Source: CAYMZZ01 sp047600605 (lineage in GTDB: Bacteria; Bacteroidota; Bacteroidia; Chitinophagales; Chitinophagaceae). From it: DNA of 64,000 bases. Numbering within the stretch: position 1 is the first letter of the stretch; each line of letters opens with the position of its first letter. The translations under genes and the position numbers were made by a program. Shown here in pieces: positions 47,530 to 54,996 of this stretch. Where the stretch lies: assembly GCA_047600605.1 (NCBI GenBank), contig JASGKK010000001.1:1674001-1738000 (forward strand), written 5' to 3'. The notes under the pieces were generated by a model. It searched no databases. It had not been told where the DNA came from and saw nothing but the letters and a program-made list of their open reading frames with translations.

Positions 47530-48162
47530 CTATTTCACCCAGGCGTACTCCGCATTTACATTGATCGTCATGGTAGTTGGCACATCCGGATCCGGAACAG
47601 TTACAGAGGTAACCATTCTTATCCGTGTGTACAGGGTGTCATTGCTCATACGAAGTTTCATACCAATTTTAGCGTTCGTAACAGGCACGCCCGTACCGGG
47701 GCTTGTGGGAAATTCAAAAGGGGGCTGATCGGCTGTCAGGGAATCGGGACTGTTTCTGACATAACTTGTCTGACCATCGCTGGGAGGAGTAAATGCGTTA
47801 ACATCGTCTTCCTGTTCCATCACTACCACACCGCCAATAGTATACTTTGTACGCATAACGCCTTCGATATTGAACGTAATGCCTCTTGTTGTCATCTGAT
47901 TGCTGGTAAAAGTAAGTGTTCCACCAGGGTCTGTGCTGCCATATTCCAGAACAGATTCGATCCGGTTTATCTCACCATCTTCTGTGAAAGATGCTGTTGT
48001 ACTGTTAACTGCGGTCGTACCTGCAAATTTCCAGTTGCCGATCACATCTATATTACTGCCGGGGTTGTTGCCGTTATTACCATTATTCTCTGCATCTTCA
48101 ACAAAACCGAGTTCTTTCTGACAGGAAGCCAGGATGGAAAGAAGGGCCAGGGCCGGAATCAA
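47530..48162 (-). CDS. Hypothetical lipoprotein (TTG start or broken start)
   Basis: A 210-residue beta-rich lipoprotein (lipobox LSILASC). The frame begins with TTG at 48162. The natural ATG (48177-48175) would read M-R-I-H and then a UGA stop (48165-48163) just before the TTG, so an in-frame stop interrupts what looks like the normal signal peptide. Without the Arg the TTG-initiated signal lacks a positive N-end. The mature part has an Asn/Gly linker (about 25-35) and IGNWKFAGTTAVNSTTASFTEDGEI, typical of lipocalin-like Bacteroidota proteins. Family not recognised. Confidence 0.6.
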   Translation of the reverse strand: MIPALALLSILASCQKELGFVEDAENNGNNGNNPGSNIDVIGNWKFAGTTAVNSTTASFTEDGEINRIESVLEYGSTDPGGTLTFTSNQMTTRGITFNIEGVMRTKYTIGGVVVMEQEDDVNAFTPPSDGQTSYVRNSPDSLTADQPPFEFPTSPGTGVPVTNAKIGMKLRMSNDTLYTRIRMVTSVTVPDPDVPTTMTINVNAEYAWVK

Positions 48163-48294
48163 TCAATGAATTCTCATACTTGTGGGTAGATTTGGTGTTC
48201 CCTGCAAATATCCTGATTTATCATCACATATTATTAATAAATATCCCTGCAGCTATTGACATAACTGCAGGGATTATAACAGGTTTTACTAAAA

Positions 48295-49491
48295 TCAGCT
48301 TTTTACAGCAGCAATACCGGGAAGTGTTTTTCCTTCAAAATATTCCAGCATAGCGCCACCACCTGTGGATACATAGCTCACTTTATCGGCAAAGCCAAAC
48401 TGATTGACAGCCGCTACAGAATCGCCCCCACCTACCAGCGAAAAGGAACCATGCTGTGTGGCAGCCGCTATGGCTGTTGCCACGGCCTTGGTACCATGCT
48501 GGAATTTGGCCATTTCAAACACACCCATAGGACCATTCCAGAGAATGGTTTTTGAGCGGCTGATCACGTTGCTGAATTGCTCTACCGCATTGGCACCGAT
48601 ATCAAGCCCCATCCAGCCATCGGGAATATGATTGCTGGGCGATACAGACGTGTTGGCATCTGCAGCAAACTTATCTGCGATAATTGAGTCAGACGGCAGA
48701 TGAATACAAACGCCTTTGGCTTCTGCTTTTTTCAGCAGTTCCAAAGCCGTACCCACGCGGTCTTCCTCGCACAGGGATGCACCTATCGTACCGCCAGTGG
48801 CCTTCATAAATGTATAGGCCATACCACCACCAATGATGATATCGGTAGCACGTTCCAGCAGGTTTTCGATGATAAGTATTTTGTCGCTCACCTTGGCGCC
48901 GCCAATGATGGCTACAAAAGGTTTTTCGGCCTGATGCAATACACGTTCTGCGCTGGCCACTTCTCCTTCCATCAGCAGGCCAAAGAATCTTTTTTCGGGG
49001 GGGAAGAATTGAGCGATCACGGCCGTCGACGCGTGTGCGCGATGGGCCGTACCAAACGCATCATTTACCCATACATCGCCGAGTTTGGCCAGTTTGCCCG
49101 CAAACTCAGGATTGCCTTTCTCTTCTTCTTTATAGAAACGCAGGTTTTCCAGCAGCAATACATCGCCCGGTTGCAGGGCGGCAGCGGCTTTTACAGCCGA
49201 TTCACCAATACAATCGTCCGCAAAGGCCACCGGCTTACCGTCCAGCAATGCAGTGAGGTGAGCCTGCAGGTGGCGTAAAGAATATTTATCGGTAGGACCG
49301 TCTTTGGGCCGACCCAGGTGCGACATCAGAATAACACTGCCGCCATCGTCCAGTATTTTACGGATAGTAGGCAATGCTGCCGTCATACGCGTATCATCGG
49401 TGATCTCAAACCGGTCGTTGAGGGGCACGTTGAAATCAACCCGTACCAGGGCCTTCTGGCCTTTAAAATTATGAGAGCTGAAAGAACTCAT
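48295..49491 (-). CDS. pgk: Phosphoglycerate kinase
   Basis: A 398-residue PGK started at M3 of the longer frame (MSSFSSHNFKGQKALVRVDFNVPLND). It shows the N-domain substrate site (RVDFNVPL, SHLGRPK), the hinge region and the nucleotide-binding GGGDSVAAV and GGAMLEYFEG near the C-terminus. It makes ATP from 1,3-bisphosphoglycerate. The gap gene lies 132 bases upstream on the same strand. Confidence 0.96.
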   Translation of the reverse strand: MSSFSSHNFKGQKALVRVDFNVPLNDRFEITDDTRMTAALPTIRKILDDGGSVILMSHLGRPKDGPTDKYSLRHLQAHLTALLDGKPVAFADDCIGESAVKAAAALQPGDVLLLENLRFYKEEEKGNPEFAGKLAKLGDVWVNDAFGTAHRAHASTAVIAQFFPPEKRFFGLLMEGEVASAERVLHQAEKPFVAIIGGAKVSDKILIIENLLERATDIIIGGGMAYTFMKATGGTIGASLCEEDRVGTALELLKKAEAKGVCIHLPSDSIIADKFAADANTSVSPSNHIPDGWMGLDIGANAVEQFSNVISRSKTILWNGPMGVFEMAKFQHGTKAVATAIAAATQHGSFSLVGGGDSVAAVNQFGFADKVSYVSTGGGAMLEYFEGKTLPGIAAVKS

Positions 49492-49495
49492 ATAC

Positions 49496-49524
49496 AATTT
49501 GAAGATTTGAAAATTTGAAGATAT
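49496..49524. repeat. GATTTGAAAATTTGAAG-type repeat in the pgk-gap spacer
   Basis: A short single-arm copy of the family at 9546 and 43666; no complementary arm nearby. Confidence 0.65.
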
Positions 49525-49622
49525 GCTGATGGTCTGTAAAGAAAAAGGGTGATCAGGTAATGGAAGTCACCGGCAACTTGTCGATGATTTCCTTTGGCAC
49601 CAGATCACCCCGGGGTGAATTA

Positions 49623-50636
49623 TTATTTGCTGATCAGCTTCGCAAAATAGTGTACAGTACGTACCAGCTGACTTACATAGCTCATTTCATTGTCGTACCA
49701 TGACACAGTACGTACCAGTTGAGTATCTCCCACCGTTTGTACACGTGTCTGGGTAGCATCAAACAGTGATCCGTATGTGATGCCAATGATATCGCTGCTC
49801 ACGATTTCATCTTCTGTATAACCAAAGCTTTCGTTGCTGGCCGCTTTCATGGCAGCATTCAGTTCTTCTACAGTAGTTTTTTTATTCAGCACGGCCGTCA
49901 CTTCTGTAAGTGAACCGGTGAGGGTAGGTACACGCTGAGCGCTGCCATCCATTTTACCTTTCAGGTTGGGCAGAACCAGGCCGATCGCTTTAGCAGCGCC
50001 AGTGCTGTTGGGCACAATATTCTGTGCAGCGGCACGGGCACGGCGCAGGTCACCTTTGGGGTGAGGAGCATCCTGTGTATTCTGATCATTGGTATAGGCG
50101 TGGATGGTTGTCATGAGGGCGTTTACCACACCAAATTTTTCATCCAGTACCTGGGCCATTGGCGCCAGACAGTTGGTAGTACAGGAAGCACAGCTGATGA
50201 TCGTTTCGCTTCCATCGAGGATGCTGTGGTTAACATTATATACGATCGTCTTCAGATCGCCTGTAGCAGGTGCGCTGATCACAACACGTTTGGCGCCGGC
50301 TGTAAGGTGCGCAGCTGCTTTATCTTTATCGGTAAAGAAACCTGTACACTCGAGTACTACATCCACTTCATGTTCTTTCCAGGGAATTTGTGCAGGATCT
50401 TTCTGTGCATATATCTTTACTTCATCACCATTTACCACAATGCTGTTTTCCTTTGCTTTTACATCGGCATCAAAGCGGCCCTGGGCGCTGTCGTACTTCA
50501 GCAGGTGTGCGAGTACTTTGGGGCTGGTAAGGTCATTGATAGCTACTACATCAATACCTTCCATTTTATAGATCTGGCGGTAAACCAGGCGGCCAATCCG
50601 CCCAAAACCGTTGATTGCAACTTTAACTGTGCTCAT
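49623..50636 (-). CDS. gapA: Glyceraldehyde-3-phosphate dehydrogenase, type I
   Basis: A 337-residue GAPDH from the Met at 50636 (MSTVKVAINGFGRIGRLVYR); the 27 residues before it are a chance extension. The NAD-binding GFGRIGR motif and the catalytic C152 in SCASCTTNC are present, as is the WYDNEMSY near the C-terminus. It works in glycolysis and gluconeogenesis, next to pgk. Confidence 0.97.
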   Translation of the reverse strand: MSTVKVAINGFGRIGRLVYRQIYKMEGIDVVAINDLTSPKVLAHLLKYDSAQGRFDADVKAKENSIVVNGDEVKIYAQKDPAQIPWKEHEVDVVLECTGFFTDKDKAAAHLTAGAKRVVISAPATGDLKTIVYNVNHSILDGSETIISCASCTTNCLAPMAQVLDEKFGVVNALMTTIHAYTNDQNTQDAPHPKGDLRRARAAAQNIVPNSTGAAKAIGLVLPNLKGKMDGSAQRVPTLTGSLTEVTAVLNKKTTVEELNAAMKAASNESFGYTEDEIVSSDIIGITYGSLFDATQTRVQTVGDTQLVRTVSWYDNEMSYVSQLVRTVHYFAKLISK

Positions 50637-50780
50637 TTCCTGATAATTTAGATTTTTTAAGAGGGTCGAAGTTACGAAAATTAGCATGAAAGCCAGAAGA
50701 TCAAGAGGAAGTAGCAAGTTTTAAGGATTAAGTAATAGGAGGCGGGAGCTTTTGAATTTTATCAATTTTCATGCTTTTTT

Positions 50781-50812
50781 TTGGAAGTTTATAGGCGTTC
50801 CCCCTATCTTTG
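50781..50812 (+). promoter_or_regulatory. tRNA-Glu promoter
   Basis: TTG at 50781-50783 and TATCTTTG at 50805-50812 are 21 bases apart, a strong match to the Bacteroidota consensus, 51 bases before the tRNA. Confidence 0.8.
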
Positions 50813-50863
50813 CACTCCCTAAAAACAAAGGCCTGGTTGTAAAATCAGTTCTTTCTACAGACG

Positions 50864-50934
50864 GCCCGTTCGTCTAAGGGCTAGGACACCACCCTTTCAC
50901 GGTGGTGATACGGGTTCGAATCCCGTACGGGCTA
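50864..50934 (+). tRNA. tRNA-Glu (anticodon UUC)
   Basis: Cloverleaf with acceptor GGCCCGT/ACGGGCT (G-U first pair), anticodon stem CCACC/GGTGG with loop CTTTCAC (TTC at 50896-50898) and T arm CGGGTTCGAATCCCG. CCA is not encoded. Own promoter and terminator. Confidence 0.97.
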
Positions 50935-50938
50935 CTTT

Positions 50939-50974
50939 AAAGGACAAAGTCAAAACAAATCGACTTTGTCCTTT
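50939..50974 (+). terminator. Terminator after tRNA-Glu
   Basis: A 13-bp stem (50939-50951 with 50962-50974) with a 10-base loop and a T-run. Confidence 0.88.
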
Positions 50975-51119
50975 TTCATTCCCCCAGGCCCTTTCCCTTG
51001 ATTGGATCTTTGCGAAAATGCTGATCGCTATATGTTCTACCCGAAACAGCCTACATTATATATTCGCAGAAACGTTCCTTATGCAAATTCCAGGCAAGTT
51101 GCATCAGTTGAAAAAACAC

Positions 51120-51779
51120 ATGGCCAAAACTGCTTTTATCCTGATAGTTTCTGTTTCATTATTCAGTTCATGTAAAGTAACAGAGAATGATGTTGCCGGG
51201 GTTTACACGCTTGACCGGTTTACGAAGACAATACTCAAAATCAATTCTGATAAGACGTTTGAATATTCTAAAAACAACAGGAACCCCTATCTGCACCCTT
51301 TTGATCATCAAGACGAATATTACACCGATACAAGAGGTTCATGGCAGGCAACAGGCAAAAGGACTATTTCACTGACAAGTCAAAGCGACACACTAATTTA
51401 TCCTCTTACCTCAATCGAGGTGCACCCGCCGAGAAATAATACAATATCCTACTTCATTTTTTATGACACCCACGGCGACACCGTTAAGATATTGTATGTT
51501 CAATATACAGACAGTGCGATTTCAGCTGCGATGCATCGCTCCATGGACTACTTCACAGAAGACCTGGCCAAGCGTGATACACTTGAATTTCATTTTTACG
51601 GCTATCCTCCTTATGTATTTATTAGCGATCAGAAAACAAATCACGACTATAGTATAACCCTTAAGCCTGCTTTTCAACCTGGCTTTTTTAGAGAAACTAC
51701 ATTTAGAATAAAACGAAAGCAGCTTATTGACATTAAAAGAAAAGCCAGATTCAGACTAAGTGGAAGACAGAAGCTTTAA
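51120..51779 (+). CDS. Hypothetical lipoprotein
   Basis: A 219-residue protein from the Met at 51120, which gives a lipoprotein signal (MAKTAFILIVSVSLFSSC). The mature protein has short beta-strands (AGVYTLDRFTKTILKINSDKTFEYSK, GSWQATGKRTISLTS) resembling lipocalin-like secreted proteins of Bacteroidota. I do not recognise a named family. The open frame extends upstream to 51018 but without a signal-like start. A/T-richer than most neighbours. Confidence 0.7.
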   Translation: MAKTAFILIVSVSLFSSCKVTENDVAGVYTLDRFTKTILKINSDKTFEYSKNNRNPYLHPFDHQDEYYTDTRGSWQATGKRTISLTSQSDTLIYPLTSIEVHPPRNNTISYFIFYDTHGDTVKILYVQYTDSAISAAMHRSMDYFTEDLAKRDTLEFHFYGYPPYVFISDQKTNHDYSITLKPAFQPGFFRETTFRIKRKQLIDIKRKARFRLSGRQKL

Positions 51780-51812
51780 TGCCACATTTTAATTGAATGA
51801 TATAAGCTATTC

Positions 51813-52571
51813 TCAACGGATAGAGCGGATCATATTTTTAACCACAGGTATACCTTTCAGCACAGACGAACCTTTCACCAACCAGGCCGTTCCAAAAGCC
51901 CATAAAGCCGTGGTTTCAAAAATAAAAGTGCTGTATACGAAAATGCCTGCTTTAGGTTTGATCACAAAATTGAAAAGGCCAATCAGGACAATGCTAGCAA
52001 TGATTACCCAGCCGCAAATGGTATATATCAATTTTCTTCGTTTAAACTTTATAGCTTCATTAGTTTGATATTGCCTATCAGGGTGTTGAAAATAATGAAG
52101 GCAGAAAATAATAAAACAGGTAAAGAGCCCGAACGCGAACACAAAATGCAGGTTACTCCAAAACCCGGCAACAGGATGAAGCAGTTTAATGTACTGGTTG
52201 GGGCCATCTTCACTGGGATCGAATCCTTCAAACGCAGTCGGGAATGCCGCAACACCAATCGCAAAATATCCTGCCAGACTGGAAAGACGGCTTTCCCATT
52301 TATCCTTACCCCTGTAAGTAAGCAGAAAACCTCCCAGCATACAAAGTATGCATACAAAAGCAATATGCATAAAACTATAAAAGTAATGACTGATGGAAAT
52401 CTGCCATGAATGAGGTCCCGCACCAAGTATGAAGCAACCTGCTACAGCAAGAACAGGTAAAAGCAACCCTGTAATACCTATAAAAGCCCTGAGTTTTTGA
52501 TAGGATATTATTTCATCGCGGATATATGGGCCTGAATCAGGGTGGACCGGAGGTGATAAATTATTTTGCAT
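51813..52571 (-). CDS. Hypothetical six-helix membrane protein
   Basis: A 252-residue protein with about six membrane segments starting near residue 30 (FIGITGLLLPVLAVAGCFILG). SISHYFYSFMHIAFVCILCMLGGFLL and AGYFAIGVAAFPTAFEGFDPSEDGP resemble DUF998-like uncharacterised membrane proteins. No function can be given. Single gene with a free upstream region. Confidence 0.7.
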   Translation of the reverse strand: MQNNLSPPVHPDSGPYIRDEIISYQKLRAFIGITGLLLPVLAVAGCFILGAGPHSWQISISHYFYSFMHIAFVCILCMLGGFLLTYRGKDKWESRLSSLAGYFAIGVAAFPTAFEGFDPSEDGPNQYIKLLHPVAGFWSNLHFVFAFGLFTCFIIFCLHYFQHPDRQYQTNEAIKFKRRKLIYTICGWVIIASIVLIGLFNFVIKPKAGIFVYSTFIFETTALWAFGTAWLVKGSSVLKGIPVVKNMIRSIR

Positions 52572-52885
52572 AACAGTTCGTTTGAGTGAAAAATGAAGTT
52601 ATCGGCTTACTAAGCTCTTAAAAAGAGCGCATTGCGCTACAAGTGTTTTAACGGTACCGGGGTAAGAAATCAAGAGTACCCGGGCGTAAGATAATCCAGG
52701 TCGCCTTTCATTTACATAAAATGATTTTCAAAAGCATATCCGGGTAATATCGTTATAAAAGAGGCCCACTCAACAGAGCGGGCCTCTTTGTGTATGCGGA
52801 CGGAAGAATCGCTTTCGTTTTAAAACTCAATTCCCTATGTTTTATAACCTGGGAAATACAGCGCAAAAAAATATGCAGGCTATTA
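52572..52885. other. Gap upstream of the six-helix protein
   Basis: This 314-base stretch holds a terminator (52758-52789) for the small minus-strand gene to its right and no gene that I can support. Confidence 0.5.
52758..52789 (-). terminator. Terminator of the small membrane-protein gene
   Basis: A 14-bp stem (52758-52771 with 52776-52789, one G-U pair), 4-base loop, U-run on the minus strand. Confidence 0.8.
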
Positions 52886-53062
52886 TCAGATACGATTTCG
52901 TCTGCGCCGGTAATCACCTCTCCCCTGTCCTACGGTATCATCGGTATTTTCGGGAGGCAGCTCTTTCTTCCGGTCGCGCCAGTTGCGAACCAGCAGAACA
53001 ATGATCAGCACGAGGCTAATCAAAACGATCAGTACAATAGTACCTGCAGATGCATTTTTCAT
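52886..53062 (-). CDS. Small single-pass membrane protein (58 residues)
   Basis: An open frame from ATG 53062 to TGA 52886 encodes 58 residues: a short N-terminus, one strongly hydrophobic segment (about 8-25, GTIVLIVLISLVLIIVLLV), and a charged tail ending RRRRNRI. A terminator follows 96 bases downstream, which supports a real transcript. The Arg-rich end should be cytoplasmic. No known family. Confidence 0.6.
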   Translation of the reverse strand: MKNASAGTIVLIVLISLVLIIVLLVRNWRDRKKELPPENTDDTVGQGRGDYRRRRNRI

Positions 53063-53266
53063 TGTATGTATTTTACAGGAACAAAACGTGAGCAGGCGGA
53101 TACAGCTATTCTGCGGGCATCCATTAGCCCGGCAAACTTATGACACAGCAGCAACGGGGTTCGGTGCCGAATAAAAAGAAATTATTAATTCCATTGTAAA
53201 CCAGCCTGCGGTGCCGTAACATTTTCATAACAGGCATATGTCGATTGATTTTTTTCTATTTGCAGC

Positions 53267-53608
53267 ATGAACGCATTACTGGATAAATCGGAAAAAGCGA
53301 TTGCCTATATTAATAATAATATCATCTTTCTGCCCGAAGATCATGCGGTAGCCGGTGTAATACTGGGTCATTGTGTATTTGGCCGCTCGGGCAGCGTGGT
53401 AGGAAAGCTGTTTGATCAGACATTTTATGCTACCAACGGTGAGATCGTTGCCCGCCTGCAGCCTGAGCCTACAAAAGAAACAGGAAATGCCGATCTGATC
53501 CGCAAACAGGCCTGGGAACTGATACAGATCATAAAAGACCACCAATGCCCCTGGATCACCCCTCAGCGTAAATGGGCTGCCCAATCCATAAATGTGTTGC
53601 TGAACTGA
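53267..53608 (+). CDS. Small hypothetical protein
   Basis: A 113-residue soluble protein (MNALLDKSEKAIAYINNNIIFLPEDHAVAGVILGHCVFGRSGSVVGKLFD...) with no recognised domain. It has an A/T-rich upstream region with a near-consensus -7 (TCTATTTG) just before the ATG and a terminator-like hairpin downstream, so it is probably a monocistronic gene. Confidence 0.6.
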   Translation: MNALLDKSEKAIAYINNNIIFLPEDHAVAGVILGHCVFGRSGSVVGKLFDQTFYATNGEIVARLQPEPTKETGNADLIRKQAWELIQIIKDHQCPWITPQRKWAAQSINVLLN

Positions 53609-53657
53609 CATAGTTTAATTCACCCGGGGTGCCGCATTTAATCGCACTATCACCCAA

Positions 53658-53699
53658 TAAAAAACCGGCCCGGATCATCAGGCCGGCAACCGGTTTTAT
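53658..53699. terminator. Convergent terminator
   Basis: AATAAAAAACCGG...CCGGTTTTAT with an inner CCGG pairing, between a plus-strand gene and the convergent receiver-like gene. Confidence 0.7.
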
Positions 53700-53762
53700 A
53701 TTCAGCACATGGTAGAAAGAAACAATAGATCAACAGTGATCTGCCCGTTCTTTAGGGCCTGA

Positions 53763-54173
53763 TCAGTTCATATCAAACCGGATCTCCATCTGATCAGCTG
53801 GTTTAAGCCATACTTCCTGCACTTTTCTGGACACAAGCGTACTGTGAAAGGGTTTAATCAGATATTCCCATTGCAGAAAACGTACTGCCGCCAGCGATTC
53901 GGGATATTCATGGATCGTCAACAGTACCGGCACAGGTGAATGCCGTACCGCCTCCAGCAGATCAAAAGCGCCACTTAACTCGAGGTTGGCAATAATAAGG
54001 CTGGGATTCTCTTCACGCATTACCGTGAGCGCTTTGGCTATCGAAGAAACGGTGTTGATCTGTACAGCTGGCGCCAGGCTTGACTGAATAATCGTCTTCA
54101 GTGATGAAATGGATTCGGGCTCGTCTTCAAAAAAGAGGATGGTGGGCGTACGTTCTGCAACACTGGGGTTCAT
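53763..54173 (-). CDS. Receiver-like protein lacking the phospho-acceptor Asp
   Basis: A 136-residue protein from M18 of the longer frame (54173). It has the CheY-like order of strands: TILFFEDE (acidic pair E16-D17), SLIIANLELS where the phosphorylated Asp would be and N63 stands instead, VLLTIHE with the switch T86, and YLIKPF with K107. So it is a pseudo-receiver that cannot be phosphorylated in the normal way. It lies divergently from a NarL-type regulator, with a large histidine kinase next door. Confidence 0.7.
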   Translation of the reverse strand: MNPSVAERTPTILFFEDEPESISSLKTIIQSSLAPAVQINTVSSIAKALTVMREENPSLIIANLELSGAFDLLEAVRHSPVPVLLTIHEYPESLAAVRFLQWEYLIKPFHSTLVSRKVQEVWLKPADQMEIRFDMN

Positions 54174-54279
54174 GCCGCTAAGATAAATGCGGGCAGTTGA
54201 GCAACTGATCGAACTTATTTTCATTTGCTATAGAATTAATTCTACAGGCGGTCTGTTTCCGTAATCCTATGCGCGGGAT

Positions 54280-54287
54280 TATCTTTG
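54280..54287 (+). promoter_or_regulatory. -7 box for the response regulator
   Basis: TATCTTTG matches TAnnTTTG; the ATG follows 13 bases later. A T-rich stretch (TTTCC) lies at about the right place for -33 but is not a clear TTG. Confidence 0.5.
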
Positions 54288-54300
54288 TAAAAATCCCTGC

Positions 54301-54996
54301 ATGAGTGAATTGCATATATTGATAGCAGAGGACCATGGTATTGTACGGCTGGGAACCCGCCTGCTGATAAAAGAAATGTATCCGCTGGCCCAGGTAACAG
54401 AGGCCAGCAACTTTAAATCAACACTGCAGCAACTGGAAAAGCAGCATTTTGACCTGCTGATCCTGGATATAAATATTCCCGGTGGTGACAGCATTCAGAT
54501 GATCCAGGCCGTACGAAATCAGCAGGAAGACATTCCCATTCTCATCCTCTCGAGCTACGACGAATCCATTTATGCCATCCGCTATCTGAAAGCGGGCGCC
54601 AACGGTTATCTGCAAAAGGAATCAGATCCGCAGGAGATCAAGACCGCCATCCATAAGGTATTACATAACCAACCTTACGCGAGCGCCGCCGTTCAGCAGC
54701 AATTATTTCAGTCGCTTTCAGCTACCCGCAACCCACAGGGAACTTTTAAACTGAAAAACCTGTCTGACCGGGAAATAGAGATCATGCATCTGCTTGCCAA
54801 AGGAGTTAGTCCCACGGAGATCAAAAACAAACTGCACATTCAGCTATCCACTATCAGCACACACAAGGCCCGTATTTTCGAAAAAATGGAAGTAAGCAAT
54901 GTGGTGGAGCTGGCGGAAAAGCTGCGTGAAATAGAAGCTATGAAAAAAAAGGCGGCTGACGACTCAGGCCACAACACCGGCAGTACCCAGCCATAA
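54301..54996 (+). CDS. NarL/LuxR-type response regulator
   Basis: A 231-residue regulator: receiver domain (about 4-120) with acidic residues E10-D11, phospho-acceptor D56 in LLILDINIPGG and switch/Lys residues in ILSSYDE and YLQKES; LuxR-type HTH (about 155-215: LSDREIEIMHLLAKGVSPTEIKNKLHIQLSTISTHKARIFEKM). Its 3' end overlaps the convergent histidine kinase gene by 33 bases. The kinase is the obvious partner. Confidence 0.93.
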   Translation: MSELHILIAEDHGIVRLGTRLLIKEMYPLAQVTEASNFKSTLQQLEKQHFDLLILDINIPGGDSIQMIQAVRNQQEDIPILILSSYDESIYAIRYLKAGANGYLQKESDPQEIKTAIHKVLHNQPYASAAVQQQLFQSLSATRNPQGTFKLKNLSDREIEIMHLLAKGVSPTEIKNKLHIQLSTISTHKARIFEKMEVSNVVELAEKLREIEAMKKKAADDSGHNTGSTQP

